Notes: generated by a model not told the origin, from the letters alone. A stretch of DNA of 64,000 bases from Legionella sp. PC997 (GCF_014109825.1 NZ_CP059576.1:2954501-3018500), one strand, 5' to 3'; shown: positions 9,216 to 18,902, counted from the first letter of the stretch. Numbers and translations: made by a program.

Positions 9216-10616
9216 ATGAAACCATCATTGCAACTAAGTATTGGACAGCATTTAACCCTAACCCCACAGTTACAACAAGCCATAAGACTGTTACAACTAT
9301 CAACTTTTGATTTACAGCAAGAAATTCAACTTATTGTGGAATCCAATCCCATGCTTGAAGCAACACCAAGTGAAGATAAGGAAGGATTTGAAACGAATGA
9401 AGTAAAACAGCAAGAGAGCGATGAGTCTTACGACTTTCAATGGTCAGAACTCTACCAAAGTCCAAATAAACGCTCTTCCTTTGAAGACAGTGACTATAAT
9501 TTCGATAATTTACATTGCACAACAACCAATTTACAAGATCATCTAAGATGGCAACTGGAACTTTCGCCTATGAGTGATGTAGATCGGGTGATCGCAACAG
9601 CGATCATTGACGCAGTAAATAACGATGGCTTTCTCACGATGAGCCTTACGGAGTTGCATAACAGTCTTACCAGTGAGGAACATCCTCTGGATTTAGATGA
9701 AATAGAAGCCGTACGACATCGTTTGCAACTATTTGATCCTGTAGGCTGTGCCTCTAAGAATCTTGCTGAAACACTACTTGTGCAACTGGAGCAACTTCCA
9801 TTGAAGGGGGAATACCTAGCTCTGACTAAAAAGATTATTACCGAAGATATAGAATTGCTCGCCCAGCACAACTATAAACAATTAATGAAAAATCACCAAA
9901 TTAATGAAAAAACGGTTGATGAAGTATTGAAAACAATTCAAGGATTAAACCCTAAACCTGGTAATTTGATTCATGAAGATATTACTGAATACATCATTCC
10001 AGATTTAACTGTTAAAAAAGTGAACCATAAATGGAACGTTCAACTAAACCAAAGCGTGCTTCCTAATTTAAGTATTAATAACCAATATGCCTCTTTAATT
10101 CAACGAGCTGATAATAGTGCAGATAATCAATTTTTAAAAAATAACTTGCAAGAAGCACGTTGGTTTTTAAAAAGTATTCAGAGTCGGCAAGAAACGCTAC
10201 TTAAAGTAGCCAAATGCATTATGGAATATCAACAAGGATTTCTCGAGTATGGTGAAGAAGCAATGAAACCATTGATTCTCAATGATGTTGCTTCTGCTTT
10301 GGATATGCATGAGTCAACAATCTCTCGGGTCACCACCCAAAAATTTATCCATACGCCTCGAGGAGTCTTTGAACTTAAATATTTTTTCTCAAGTCATGTC
10401 AATACAAATGCTGGAGATGAATGTTCCTCTACGGCGATCCGTGCGGTGATAAAAAAATTAATTGCTGCAGAGAATAGAAAAAAACCATTAAGTGACAGTA
10501 AAATTACCCAATTATTGGAAGAACAGGGTATCAAAGTAGCAAGACGAACCGTAGCAAAATATCGTGAAGCAATGGGAATTGCTCCATCTAATGAACGAAA
10601 AATAATTTGTAATTAA
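9216..10616 (+). CDS. rpoN: RNA polymerase sigma-54 factor
   Basis: Sigma-54 directs transcription from -24/-12 promoters with AAA+ activators. In Legionella it supports flagellar and other regulons. The 466-residue protein has region I with TPQLQQAIRLLQLSTFDLQQ (about 17-36), an acidic region II, the core-binding domain, and near the C-terminus the RpoN box ARRTVAKYRE (about 442-451) that reads the -24 element. An upstream ATG at 9195 is open, but AGAGGA sits five bases before 9216 and the protein then starts like other RpoN proteins. hpf and an HPr-like gene follow, as in the classical rpoN cluster. Confidence 0.96.
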   Translation: MKPSLQLSIGQHLTLTPQLQQAIRLLQLSTFDLQQEIQLIVESNPMLEATPSEDKEGFETNEVKQQESDESYDFQWSELYQSPNKRSSFEDSDYNFDNLHCTTTNLQDHLRWQLELSPMSDVDRVIATAIIDAVNNDGFLTMSLTELHNSLTSEEHPLDLDEIEAVRHRLQLFDPVGCASKNLAETLLVQLEQLPLKGEYLALTKKIITEDIELLAQHNYKQLMKNHQINEKTVDEVLKTIQGLNPKPGNLIHEDITEYIIPDLTVKKVNHKWNVQLNQSVLPNLSINNQYASLIQRADNSADNQFLKNNLQEARWFLKSIQSRQETLLKVAKCIMEYQQGFLEYGEEAMKPLILNDVASALDMHESTISRVTTQKFIHTPRGVFELKYFFSSHVNTNAGDECSSTAIRAVIKKLIAAENRKKPLSDSKITQLLEEQGIKVARRTVAKYREAMGIAPSNERKIICN

Positions 10617-10663
10617 TTGAGGATCATGGTTTCATCATGATCCTATGTAACTCGGAGATTTTT

Positions 10664-10957
10664 ATGCTAATTAACATCACTGGACATCATATTGATGTTA
10701 CTCCTGCCCTTAGAGCATTTACCGAAGAAAAATTCGATAAACTGGAGCGTCACTTTGATCAAATCAAATCCATTAATGTAATATTGAATGTAGAAAAACT
10801 ACGTCAAATTGCTGAAGCAACGGTTCATGTTAATAAAGTTGAACTACATGCTACTTCGGAATCTGAAGATTTATATGTTGCAATAGATGCTTTAATTGAT
10901 AAATTGGAGCGTCAACTGATCAAACATAAAGAAAAAAATCATAAACATCATGATTAA
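10664..10957 (+). CDS. hpf: ribosome hibernation promoting factor (short HPF/YfiA family)
   Basis: HPF binds the 30S decoding region and promotes inactive 100S ribosomes during starvation. The 97-residue protein has the family opening MLINITGHHIDVTPALRAF, the middle INVILNVEKLRQIAEATVHV, and SEDLYVAIDALIDKLERQL before a basic His/Lys tail. This is the short form, without the dimerisation domain of long HPF. CGGAG precedes the ATG at 10664, which is chosen over 10637. It lies 47 nt after rpoN, the same order as in E. coli. Confidence 0.93.
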   Translation: MLINITGHHIDVTPALRAFTEEKFDKLERHFDQIKSINVILNVEKLRQIAEATVHVNKVELHATSESEDLYVAIDALIDKLERQLIKHKEKNHKHHD

Positions 10958-11152
10958 GAAATAGAAATAGTTTACATCTGATAGCTTGAGCCAAAATGAC
11001 CTAATTGAAAAACAGGGCAGTTTGGCCAAGAGTGGTCCATGTAAGCAGTCACTAAGTAACCTGAGCACAGTGAAGACCCCCTTATTACCTAGATTGCGCT
11101 TTCCTGCATTCAGCTACACTTATATCTTAATTCGTGGTACATTGTGGGCGCT

Positions 11153-11422
11153 ATGATTAAAACTAAGATTAAAATAATTAATAAGTTGGGCTTACATGCT
11201 CGTGCTTCGGCAAAATTTGTTTCTACGGCAGCAAAATTCCAAAGCCAAATTGATGTAACCAGCAACTCACAAACCGTTAATGGAAAAAGCATTATGGGAG
11301 TCATGATGCTTGCAGCCAATAAAGGAAGTGAACTCATTATGGAAATAGAAGGCCCCGATGAAGTACAAATGAATGAGGCCTTAACTCATCTTATTAATAA
11401 TTTTTTTGGGGAAGGTGAGTAA
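11153..11422 (+). CDS. HPr-family phosphocarrier (NPr-like)
   Basis: HPr-type phosphocarrier receiving phosphate from an EI enzyme. The 89-residue protein has the active-site motif GLHARAS with His15, and Ser46 in GKSIMGVMML at the position of the HPr kinase site. Its place after rpoN-hpf suggests the regulatory nitrogen PTS (NPr) rather than sugar uptake. An in-frame GTG at 11144 is possible, but the ATG at 11153 gives the standard length. An 8-bp inverted repeat (TAAGGATT/AATCCTTA, 11423-11457) after the stop could be a weak terminator. The 195 nt between hpf and this gene hold nothing I recognise. Confidence 0.88.
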   Translation: MIKTKIKIINKLGLHARASAKFVSTAAKFQSQIDVTSNSQTVNGKSIMGVMMLAANKGSELIMEIEGPDEVQMNEALTHLINNFFGEGE

Positions 11423-11495
11423 TAAGGATTAATCATGCTTCTGAAAATCAATCCTTAATATAGTCATTGAGTTTTTGTAGTTCATTTGAAGGTTT

Positions 11496-12233
11496 TTACT
11501 TCTCAGAATTCTTTCTTTGCTTTCTCACTTTTTGCAACGCCATCAAAGTCATAAGCAATCCAGATAATGCATAAACAGTAAAACTAACAAATAAAACCAA
11601 CGAAGGATTTGCTGCAATGGCTACAAACAAAATAATCATCACCAAGACATAAAGAAATGGTACTTTTCCCTTAAAATCCACTTCCTTAAAGCTGTAATAG
11701 CGAAAGTTCGACACCATTAAACCTGAAATAACCAATGATAAAACGGCTGTTAAAACCGCAACAAACATATTGTGCCATTCATTTTGATAGCATAACCAAG
11801 CAAAAGAAGCCATGACAGCAGCAGCTGGTGGGCAAGGTAATCCCTGAAAGTATCGTTTATCTGCGATCTCAAGCTGGGTATTAAAACGTGCTAACCGTAG
11901 AGCAACTGCGGCTGTATAAACAAAGGCCACAAGCCAGCCTACTTTTCCCAATTGACTTAAAATTAAATTATATACCAGTAATGAGGGTGCAACGCCAAAT
12001 GTGACCATATCGGATAAACTATCATATTCGGCACCAAATTCAGTCTGGGTATGAGTTAATCGCGCAATCCGCCCATCCAAACCATCAGCAATCATCCCAA
12101 TAAATATAGCAATGATCGAGGCTTCAAATTGCCCTTTCATCGATGCAACAAGCGAGTAAAATGCTGCAAATAAACTGGCTGTTGTAAACAAATTAGGCAA
12201 CAAATAAATACCAGAATGACTTTCTTTTTCCAT
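11496..12233 (-). CDS. pssA: CDP-diacylglycerol-serine O-phosphatidyltransferase
   Basis: PssA makes phosphatidylserine from CDP-diacylglycerol and serine in the inner membrane, leading to phosphatidylethanolamine. The 245-residue protein has multiple hydrophobic segments and the CDP-alcohol phosphotransferase signature DGLDGRIAR, then eight residues, then GAEYDSLSD. The next segments, MVTFGVAPSLL and ALRLARFN, are typical of the membrane PssA family. The frame is open to 12317, but the ATG at 12233 has GAAGGG upstream and begins MEKESHSGIYLLPNLFTT like other PssA proteins. Confidence 0.9.
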   Translation of the reverse strand: MEKESHSGIYLLPNLFTTASLFAAFYSLVASMKGQFEASIIAIFIGMIADGLDGRIARLTHTQTEFGAEYDSLSDMVTFGVAPSLLVYNLILSQLGKVGWLVAFVYTAAVALRLARFNTQLEIADKRYFQGLPCPPAAAVMASFAWLCYQNEWHNMFVAVLTAVLSLVISGLMVSNFRYYSFKEVDFKGKVPFLYVLVMIILFVAIAANPSLVLFVSFTVYALSGLLMTLMALQKVRKQRKNSEK

Positions 12234-12410
12234 TCTTAATAACCCTTCAAAAAATGCCAAATAGAATATGTTGACATAATAGGGATAAAAAGTGCTTTTG
12301 GAAACCAAATTTAACACAAATTTATTTCTGTAAAAAATGAATAAATTACAGTACAGCCTCGAGCAGATGATGGTATACTTAGCATACTGTATTTATATTG
12401 TATAAAAGAT

Positions 12411-12692
12411 ATGGCTATACCTAAAAATAAGACAATTATTATAGAAGGAATAACTGACCAAGGAAAAACTTTTCGACCCAGCGATTGGGCAGAACGGATG
12501 AGTGGTTCACTAGCAAGTTTTAAGAACAGCCGCATTCATTATTCGCCCCTATTAAGACCCAGTGTAAATAGTGAAGGATATCAGTGCGTTTTGCTTGATC
12601 CCAAACTTAAAGAATCAAGTCCTTTATTGTATCAATCCATTATTGATTTCGCCAAAGCCAACAACCTCAGAATCTGTGGGGAAGAAATTTAG
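12411..12692 (+). CDS. DUF3579 family protein
   Basis: A conserved small cytosolic protein of 93 residues. The sequence GITDQGKTFRPSDWAERMSG is the family's conserved core, and LLRPSVNSEGYQCVLLDPKL follows. The family is found in beta- and gammaproteobacteria and its function is unknown to me. It is divergent from pssA (177-nt spacer) and convergent with dotV, with only 6 nt between stops. Confidence 0.85.
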   Translation: MAIPKNKTIIIEGITDQGKTFRPSDWAERMSGSLASFKNSRIHYSPLLRPSVNSEGYQCVLLDPKLKESSPLLYQSIIDFAKANNLRICGEEI

Positions 12693-12698
12693 AAACGA

Positions 12699-13241
12699 CT
12701 AATATCCTTGACTGGCTGTAATTGCCGAAGTCCAACGAGCCATAGAACTCATTACGTAATTTAGCATGGCAATGGTATTATCGAAATTCATTGCTAATAC
12801 CCCAGCAATTATAAATACCAACCCTTTAGGACCATGCTGAGTCCCTGGCTGACTAGCTTGTGCAACCAATACACTCCCACGAACAAACCATAATACCCCT
12901 GCAGTTTGAATCACTAAACCCATAGAACTGAATATATTGGAAGGATTATATGATGTATAAGTTAAGATGTTACCTACCCCAAAGGTTGTATTGGCCATAA
13001 CGTCTAAGGCTGTGGGTAAATAAAGCAGCGCCGCACCAAATACCAAGTACATCATGGGGGCAAACATCTTTTCCTGTGATGAAGATTGTGCCCGATGATC
13101 CGCAATATTTCTGAGTTTTGAAATAGCAGTCCAAAAAAATAAAATGCCCAGGATATATGCACCCCCAGTGATTAAGTGTTGCACCGGGTATAAAGAACGG
13201 CTGAGATTGCCTATCATTGTAACAAGATCTGGTGTATTCAT
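12699..13241 (-). CDS. dotV: Dot/Icm type IVB secretion membrane protein, IcmC/DotE family (DotV-like)
   Basis: An inner-membrane component of the Dot/Icm effector secretion system. The 180-residue protein has four hydrophobic segments at about 24-44, 61-79, 105-127 and 141-162. Features shared with the IcmC/DotE/DotV group are GGAYILGILFFWTAISKLR, the P-T-A-L region after segment 2, and MNFDNTIAMLNYV in the last helix. The family has several paralogues. DotV is chosen because the gene lies alone between the DUF3579 and flavin reductase genes, as I recall for L. pneumophila. No other dot/icm gene is in the window. Confidence 0.72.
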   Translation of the reverse strand: MNTPDLVTMIGNLSRSLYPVQHLITGGAYILGILFFWTAISKLRNIADHRAQSSSQEKMFAPMMYLVFGAALLYLPTALDVMANTTFGVGNILTYTSYNPSNIFSSMGLVIQTAGVLWFVRGSVLVAQASQPGTQHGPKGLVFIIAGVLAMNFDNTIAMLNYVMSSMARWTSAITASQGY

Positions 13242-13347
13242 AATATAATTATATGTCGTTAAAACTTGTAATGCATAATTTTTTGCTTATATTAACTTTA
13301 GTTCAGAGTTATAATCTCTAATTTTTACGGTAAAGTTGATATTCGTC

Positions 13348-14082
13348 ATGCAAATAAATACATTCCCCATCACTTTAAAAGAGTCATTTATGATCTCTCC
13401 TAAAGTTAAACACTTCATTTTTAATTGTGAAGTAACACCTAATTTTAATTATTTACCTGGACAATTTATTACCATTCACTTTGAACATCAAGGAAAATTA
13501 CTAAAACGTAGTTATAGTATAGCCAATGCGCCAAAACAAGATAATCAAATTGAAATCGCCGCAGGTTATTTTGAAAATGGACCGGGCACGGAATTCCTTT
13601 ATAATTTAAAACCTGGAGACACGATTAAAATCAGTGGTCCATATGGTCGCTTAATTATCAAAGAGGATATACCCAGTCGATTTATCTTGGTCGCTACCAG
13701 TACAGGAGTTACTCCTTATCGCGCAATGTTGCAAGAACTAAGCGTACTCATGGAGAAGCATCCTGCACTCGAAGTGGTTATTCTGCAAGGAGTGCAACGA
13801 CGAGAAGAAATTCTTTATGCTAATGAATTCTATGCGTTTTCTCAAAAATACCCTAAAGTCTCATTTAGACCTTACCTAAGCAGGCAAGCAACAGATGAGT
13901 TGAATGAAAACGAATACAGCGGCTATGTCCAACATGCTTTCCCTTCGTTAAACCTCAATCCTCAGCGTGATGTCATTTATTTATGCGGAAATCCCAGTAT
14001 GATTGATGAAGCATTTAACTCGTTAAAAGAACAAGGTTTTGCCATGCAACAAATTATTCGTGAAAAATATATATCTAGATAA
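13348..14082 (+). CDS. FAD-dependent ferredoxin/flavodoxin-NADP reductase-like oxidoreductase
   Basis: A flavoprotein reductase of the ferredoxin-NADP reductase superfamily. The FAD domain shows LPGQFITIHF and the flavin-binding RSYSIANAP. The NAD(P) domain shows LVATSTGVTPYRAML and ends with VIYLCGNPSMIDEAF. About 244 residues, no extra iron-sulfur domain, so the electron partner is separate. The partner could be ferredoxin, free flavin or an oxygenase; the sequence does not decide. The frame is open from a TTG at 13336, but the ATG at 13348 is preferred. The class I aldolase gene follows 24 nt later. Confidence 0.82.
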   Translation: MQINTFPITLKESFMISPKVKHFIFNCEVTPNFNYLPGQFITIHFEHQGKLLKRSYSIANAPKQDNQIEIAAGYFENGPGTEFLYNLKPGDTIKISGPYGRLIIKEDIPSRFILVATSTGVTPYRAMLQELSVLMEKHPALEVVILQGVQRREEILYANEFYAFSQKYPKVSFRPYLSRQATDELNENEYSGYVQHAFPSLNLNPQRDVIYLCGNPSMIDEAFNSLKEQGFAMQQIIREKYISR

Positions 14083-14106
14083 TAAACAATTAGGAGCCCA
14101 CACAAA

Positions 14107-15117
14107 ATGAATTATGAAGAACTATCTAATACCATGGAACAAATGCTGCAAGAAGGAAAAGGAATCTTAGCTGCAGATGAAAGCAACTCAACTATAGGAA
14201 AGCGTTTTGCCTCAATTGGTATTGAGAATACCGAAGAAAACCGCAGAGATTATAGATTATTGCTCGCCACCACAACTGATTTGGAACAATATATAAACGG
14301 AGTTATTTTATTCGAAGAAACCTTTACCCAAACGGATGAGCATGGCACTCCTATTCCTAAACTGTTTGCCGATAAAGGTATCGTCCCTGGCATTAAAGTA
14401 GATAAAGGATTAATTGCTTTAGCTAATACTGAGAATGAACAAGTCACTCAAGGCTTAGATGGATTAGCTGAACGTTTACAACATTTTAAAAAATTAGGTG
14501 CAAAATTTGCTAAATGGCGAAATGTTTACTCAATTTCCGAATTTACTCCCAGTTTAACTGCGGTAAAGACAGGAGCAGAAAATTTAGCTCGTTATGCGGC
14601 AGCTTGTCAAGAAGCAGGAATTGTTCCCATCGTTGAGCCTGAAGTTCTTATGGATGGCGATCACAGCATCGAACATTGTGCAGAAGTATGTGAAATTGTG
14701 CTTCATGAGTTATTCCACGCTTTATTTATTCATCAAGTTGAATTAGAACATATTATCTTAAAACCTAGCATGGTAACCTGCGGTAAAGCACATAGCCCTT
14801 TCAGTGAACCTGATGAAATTGCTGATTACACAATCGGTGTATTCCGTAATAATGTACCCGCGGCAGTGCCGACAATTAATTTCTTATCTGGTGGGCAAAC
14901 GCCACAACAAGCTACAGCAAATCTAAATGCAATTAATAGCATTGATCACCAACCTTGGTTGCTCAGTTTTTCTTTCGGCAGAGCATTACAAGAAGATTGT
15001 TTAGCGGCTTGGGGTGGAAGTAAAGACAATGTTTCTAAAGCACAAGAGGCTTTATTGAAGCGTGCGCGCCTAAATAGCCTGGCCTGTGTGGGTGAGTACA
15101 ACAACAAAATGGAATAA
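14107..15117 (+). CDS. class I fructose-bisphosphate aldolase
   Basis: Cleaves fructose-1,6-bisphosphate to dihydroxyacetone phosphate and glyceraldehyde-3-phosphate through a Schiff base. The 336-residue protein is of animal-type class I. It has GKGILAADESNSTIGKRF (about 18-35), AKWRNVYSI with the catalytic Lys, PIVEPEVLMDGDH with the catalytic Glu, and LEHIILKPSMVTCG with the Schiff-base Lys. SGGQTPQQAT is the phosphate loop. It ends in NNKME rather than the C-terminal Tyr of vertebrate enzymes. TAGGAG precedes the ATG, and a strong hairpin follows the stop. Confidence 0.95.
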   Translation: MNYEELSNTMEQMLQEGKGILAADESNSTIGKRFASIGIENTEENRRDYRLLLATTTDLEQYINGVILFEETFTQTDEHGTPIPKLFADKGIVPGIKVDKGLIALANTENEQVTQGLDGLAERLQHFKKLGAKFAKWRNVYSISEFTPSLTAVKTGAENLARYAAACQEAGIVPIVEPEVLMDGDHSIEHCAEVCEIVLHELFHALFIHQVELEHIILKPSMVTCGKAHSPFSEPDEIADYTIGVFRNNVPAAVPTINFLSGGQTPQQATANLNAINSIDHQPWLLSFSFGRALQEDCLAAWGGSKDNVSKAQEALLKRARLNSLACVGEYNNKME

Positions 15118-15133
15118 ACGCTAATAAATACCT

Positions 15134-15172
15134 CCCTGGATGAAGCAAGTAGTGCTAAGGCTTCATCTAGGG
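15134..15172. terminator. hairpin between the convergent aldolase and EEP nuclease genes
   Basis: A 13-bp arm pair (CCCTGGATGAAGC / GCTTCATCTAGGG, one mismatch) with a 13-nt loop lies 16 nt after the aldolase stop. It overlaps the stop codon of the convergent gene (15167-15169). It probably serves transcripts from the aldolase side; flanking T-tracts are weak. Confidence 0.6.
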
Positions 15173-15928
15173 CTTAATCAATTCAAAACGCGCATAAAGC
15201 GGTAAATGATCCGATAACATTCGCCATGGCTTTCCATGCAAACAAGCTACTTCTTGTACTTTCATACCCCGAAAATAAACTCGATCAACGCAAAGCGCCG
15301 GTTTAATTGCTGGGAAAGAACGGGCATGTTGCCCCTCCACTGAAACAAAAGCCTCTTCTATATTCAAAGTTTCAGCCAAAGGCTTGGAAATAACAGTACG
15401 CCAATCATTGAAATCTCCAGCCATTAACAGAGGTTCATCTTGTGGAACAACATCCTTGATACGTTGCATTAAAGCATTACATTGTACTATCCGCTCAGCT
15501 TTAAAAAGGCCTAAGTGTACGCATAACAAATGAATAGTAATATTATCCAGCTTCAGTTGTGCATGCAAAATTCCCCTTGAAGCCCTGCGAATGTTTGTGA
15601 GATTAATATTTTCAAATCGTTCAAAAGCATATTTACTCAAAATTGCATTTCCATGATGTCCTGATTCGTATATGGCATTTTTTGCATACACATAATGAGG
15701 CCAGATATTTTCAGCAATATACTCAAATTGTGGTGAATCAGGCCAGGCATTAATTCGTTTTTGGCGTTTTATATGTTCACCCTGAACTTCTTGCAAAAAA
15801 ACAAAATCCGGTTGTAAGCTCGTAATGGCATCACGCATTTTTGGAAGTAAAAAACGTACAGCACCTACACCAAACCCTTTATGAATATTATAGGTAATTA
15901 ATGAAACGCTTTGTGTTTCTTGTTGCAT
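15167..15928 (-). CDS. endonuclease/exonuclease/phosphatase (EEP) family protein
   Basis: A metal-dependent phosphodiesterase-fold protein of 253 residues. The EEP motifs are present in order: SLITYNIHKG (Asn for metal), DFVFLQEVQ (catalytic Glu), GHHGNAILSKY, LLMAGDFNDWR (Asp/Asn), and MLSDHLPLYARFE (Asp-His). There is no signal peptide, so it is probably cytosolic, and the substrate cannot be read from sequence. The ATG at 15928 follows AAAAGAG. Its 3' end lies in the hairpin shared with the aldolase gene. Confidence 0.85.
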   Translation of the reverse strand: MQQETQSVSLITYNIHKGFGVGAVRFLLPKMRDAITSLQPDFVFLQEVQGEHIKRQKRINAWPDSPQFEYIAENIWPHYVYAKNAIYESGHHGNAILSKYAFERFENINLTNIRRASRGILHAQLKLDNITIHLLCVHLGLFKAERIVQCNALMQRIKDVVPQDEPLLMAGDFNDWRTVISKPLAETLNIEEAFVSVEGQHARSFPAIKPALCVDRVYFRGMKVQEVACLHGKPWRMLSDHLPLYARFELIKP

Positions 15929-16130
15929 AGTTAACTCTTTTCAAGTTCCTAGATTAAGCATAACATTAAATGCATAAAAAAAATTGTACTCCTTTCGTCT
16001 TAATCCAAACTCATTGTACTAACTAAAACGCAGGGAAAAATTTTTATTCATTCTATAATGGATTATAGCTCTCCTGTTTGCAGTAGAGATATAATGATTG
16101 CTTATAATACTTAAAAAAATAATATATAAA

Positions 16131-16973
16131 ATGAACACATTAAATCTTACAATTCCAGGTTTTTCAATATGCTGCAGAACTTGGGGAAATCCAGAGAAAC
16201 CGACTATCCTAGCCCTACATGGTTGGCTGGATAACGCGAACAGTTTTGCTCCTCTTGCCTCGTATTTAGCCAATGATTTTTATTTTATTGCCGTCGATTT
16301 GCCCGGACATGGTTATTCTTCGCATCTTCCTGAAGGATGTCACTATCATTTTTTTGATGGTATTTTTGTAGTTATTGAATTAATCAATGCGCTAAAACTT
16401 GATAAGCTCCATCTATTAGGACACTCAATGGGCGCTTGCTTGGCGAGCCTAGTTGGCGGTGTAATACCCGAACGATTTCTATCCTTAAGCCTGATTGAGG
16501 GTTTAGGGCCCTTTTCCCATCCTGCAGAAACTGCATGTCAGCAATTAAGAGAGTATGCATCTTTTCTTACTCAAAAAAGAAAAAAATCCAAAGGATATGA
16601 TAGTTTAAGTAGTGCTGCTCTTGCACGTGCCTTTAAAGGATATGTTTCTTTAGAAATTGCAAAAATTCTTTGTGAACGAAGTTTAATAGAAAAAAAAGGT
16701 AAATTTTATTGGCGGCATGATCAACGTTTATTGGTACGCTCACCTTTGCGGATGACAGAACCTCAAATACTTTCTTGTTTACAGGAAATTACTGCAAAAA
16801 CCTATCTTCTATTATCGAGTCGAGGATTTTCCTTTGACACTGAGATCATAGATCATCGAATTAAAGCGGTAAAAAATCTCACTTTGAAAAAAATGGATGG
16901 CGGACATCATATTCACATGGAACAACCAGAAGTTATAAGCAAACTTCTGGCTGATTTTATTATTACGGATTAA
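16131..16973 (+). CDS. alpha/beta hydrolase
   Basis: A serine hydrolase of about 280 residues. It shows LALHGWLDNANSF (oxyanion loop with His-Gly), VDLPGHGYSS, and the nucleophile elbow GHSMGA with Ser. The catalytic His is likely in MDGGHHIHMEQP near the C-terminus. This layout resembles MESH/serine hydrolase-like lipases and esterases. The natural substrate is unknown. The frame opens at 16098, but the ATG at 16131 gives the usual N-terminus (MNTLNLTIPGFSICCRTWG). Its stop overlaps that of proA by 4 nt (convergent). Confidence 0.82.
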   Translation: MNTLNLTIPGFSICCRTWGNPEKPTILALHGWLDNANSFAPLASYLANDFYFIAVDLPGHGYSSHLPEGCHYHFFDGIFVVIELINALKLDKLHLLGHSMGACLASLVGGVIPERFLSLSLIEGLGPFSHPAETACQQLREYASFLTQKRKKSKGYDSLSSAALARAFKGYVSLEIAKILCERSLIEKKGKFYWRHDQRLLVRSPLRMTEPQILSCLQEITAKTYLLLSSRGFSFDTEIIDHRIKAVKNLTLKKMDGGHHIHMEQPEVISKLLADFIITD

Positions 16974-18613
16974 TTAGAACAATCACTCATATTGGTGGTG
17001 ATTTTAACTTCATTTAATGACTTTTTAACGTCACAAACAGCAGTTGAAGGATACCGCTCATGGTTCGGATCACCAGCTACAAGATCAGAAATCGCACTTA
17101 CTATACCTTCACCGCCTTCATCAAAGTTAGAATAAGGGGTCCAATAATCCATGTTAGCTTTAACCATCACATCAAAGGCTAAACGGGTATTCCAACTAGG
17201 CTGATTGGCTAATATGTAGAATAAATGGTTATATACCCCACTGGAGTAATGAACATCCAGACCACCATAATATTCATCAGCAGTATCAATAGAATCACCA
17301 TCACGACTTGGTTGATCCATATAGCGTAGAGCATCCCAGCCGCTATCTTCTTTCATGATCTCGCCGCCAATTTGCCAAGTGCTTTTATTTACTGAATAAT
17401 ATTCAGCTGCTTGAGCTGCCATATCCGAGAACGCCTCATTCATACCACCTGATTGGCCATAATATTCAAGGTTAGAATGTTGTTCTGTAAAACCATGACT
17501 GATTTCATGTGCGCCTACTCCTAGTGAAACCAAAGGATACATCATGGTATCACCATCACCAAAGGTCATCTGCTGGCCATCCCAATAAGCATTCTCATAA
17601 CCTTCACCATAGTGAACTCGCATTACTAATTGCATTGGAGAACCATCAGAATTACTCAATGCATTGGTGTTATACCATTCTTTATACATATGGTTAATCA
17701 CATGACCTGCATACAAAGCATCATTCGTGGGAGAAGCCGCTCCATTTTGTTTGTCGTAACCATCTCCTCTATAACCAGTGAGGTAAACATTAGAGTCATT
17801 GGTTGGACAATTAAATTTCATTGCTCTACGTTTAGAACTGTACCGGTGATCCATGTCAATTACTTTGACATCGGTGTTTTCCATAAAACACGACTCAGTA
17901 CCTGAATCACGAGTTACATCTAAATAAGGTAAGTCAGCACCATATCGATAGAAACCTGTTTTATTATTTCCACCGAAACCTGCCCCATTAACTGCACTTT
18001 TGCCAGTTTTAATATCATTCCATTGGACGAAAGGTTTGCTATTTTCTGCGTCAATTATTGCAGTTGGACGCTCAGGAATTTGATCTTTGTGAACAACAAG
18101 GACACTCACTTTATAAGCCCAATGTGCTTTATGCTGAGCATCTATATAAATCATAGGAGTGACTTTCTCCTCAGTCACTTCTTTACCTGCATACTTGGCT
18201 TTAAACTGTTGTAATGCTGAATCCGCTTTTTTCACAAAATTAGCATCAGGTTGTCCTAATTCGGATTGTAGGCCTTGATAAACAACGCCGTTCATTGCCA
18301 CATTAGACTGTGCTTTGGTTAATGATTGTGCTGGATACATGCTATGCATAATTGCATAACCACCATAAACAGGAAATCCTACATATTGTTGTTGCATACG
18401 AACATGAGTTACTTTGTTACTGTCAGTATGTTCGCTGATAAAACGTAAACTGTCTTTAGCAACTGCGACACCTTGTGTCGTTAAAGCAAATTTTTGCTTT
18501 ACTTGCTGAAGAGATGCCTTTTGTAAAGGCATAGGTTCTGCGGCTCTCGCAGAGGATGCTATTCCTAAAGCCAGAGCAACAGCTAAGGGAGATAAATAGT
18601 AATTATGATGCAT
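16970..18613 (-). CDS. proA: secreted M4 zinc metalloprotease (ProA/Msp)
   Basis: The major secreted zinc metalloprotease of Legionella, exported by Sec and the Lsp type II system, degrading host and environmental protein. The 547-residue preproprotein has a signal peptide (cleavage near SSARA, about residue 24), a FTP/PepSY-type propeptide, and the thermolysin-like catalytic domain. The zinc site is HEISH (about 369-373) with the third ligand Glu in GGMNEAFSD. The later YSSGVYNHLFY contains the region of the catalytic His. AAGGAG precedes the start. The 289-nt upstream spacer (18614-18902) holds no ORF and presumably its promoter. Confidence 0.93.
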   Translation of the reverse strand: MHHNYYLSPLAVALALGIASSARAAEPMPLQKASLQQVKQKFALTTQGVAVAKDSLRFISEHTDSNKVTHVRMQQQYVGFPVYGGYAIMHSMYPAQSLTKAQSNVAMNGVVYQGLQSELGQPDANFVKKADSALQQFKAKYAGKEVTEEKVTPMIYIDAQHKAHWAYKVSVLVVHKDQIPERPTAIIDAENSKPFVQWNDIKTGKSAVNGAGFGGNNKTGFYRYGADLPYLDVTRDSGTESCFMENTDVKVIDMDHRYSSKRRAMKFNCPTNDSNVYLTGYRGDGYDKQNGAASPTNDALYAGHVINHMYKEWYNTNALSNSDGSPMQLVMRVHYGEGYENAYWDGQQMTFGDGDTMMYPLVSLGVGAHEISHGFTEQHSNLEYYGQSGGMNEAFSDMAAQAAEYYSVNKSTWQIGGEIMKEDSGWDALRYMDQPSRDGDSIDTADEYYGGLDVHYSSGVYNHLFYILANQPSWNTRLAFDVMVKANMDYWTPYSNFDEGGEGIVSAISDLVAGDPNHERYPSTAVCDVKKSLNEVKITTNMSDCSN

Positions 18614-18902
18614 GGAAACCCACTCCTTCTTTGCAACTTAATCTAAATTGAAAGCAACTCATCTCCTGCCAAACCAATTAATCCTTAAATCAAGTTATAA
18701 AAACCTGCTTGGTTTCAACAGTGAGTCACACCTGTGAACACAACCAATAACTCTAAAAACTTATCCAAGCTAGCATAGTTTTCGAATTTTTGAAATTATT
18801 ATTTGATGCTTCGCTACATGTCCATAGGAAATATGAGTGGATAAAAAAGAATTTTTATTTCAAAGAATCCCAAATGGTGATTTTCAAGAGTATGAATTCA
18901 TT

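Noticed and set aside
17630..17905. Plus-strand ORFs within proA
   Set aside because: They are antisense shadows of a well conserved M4 protease.
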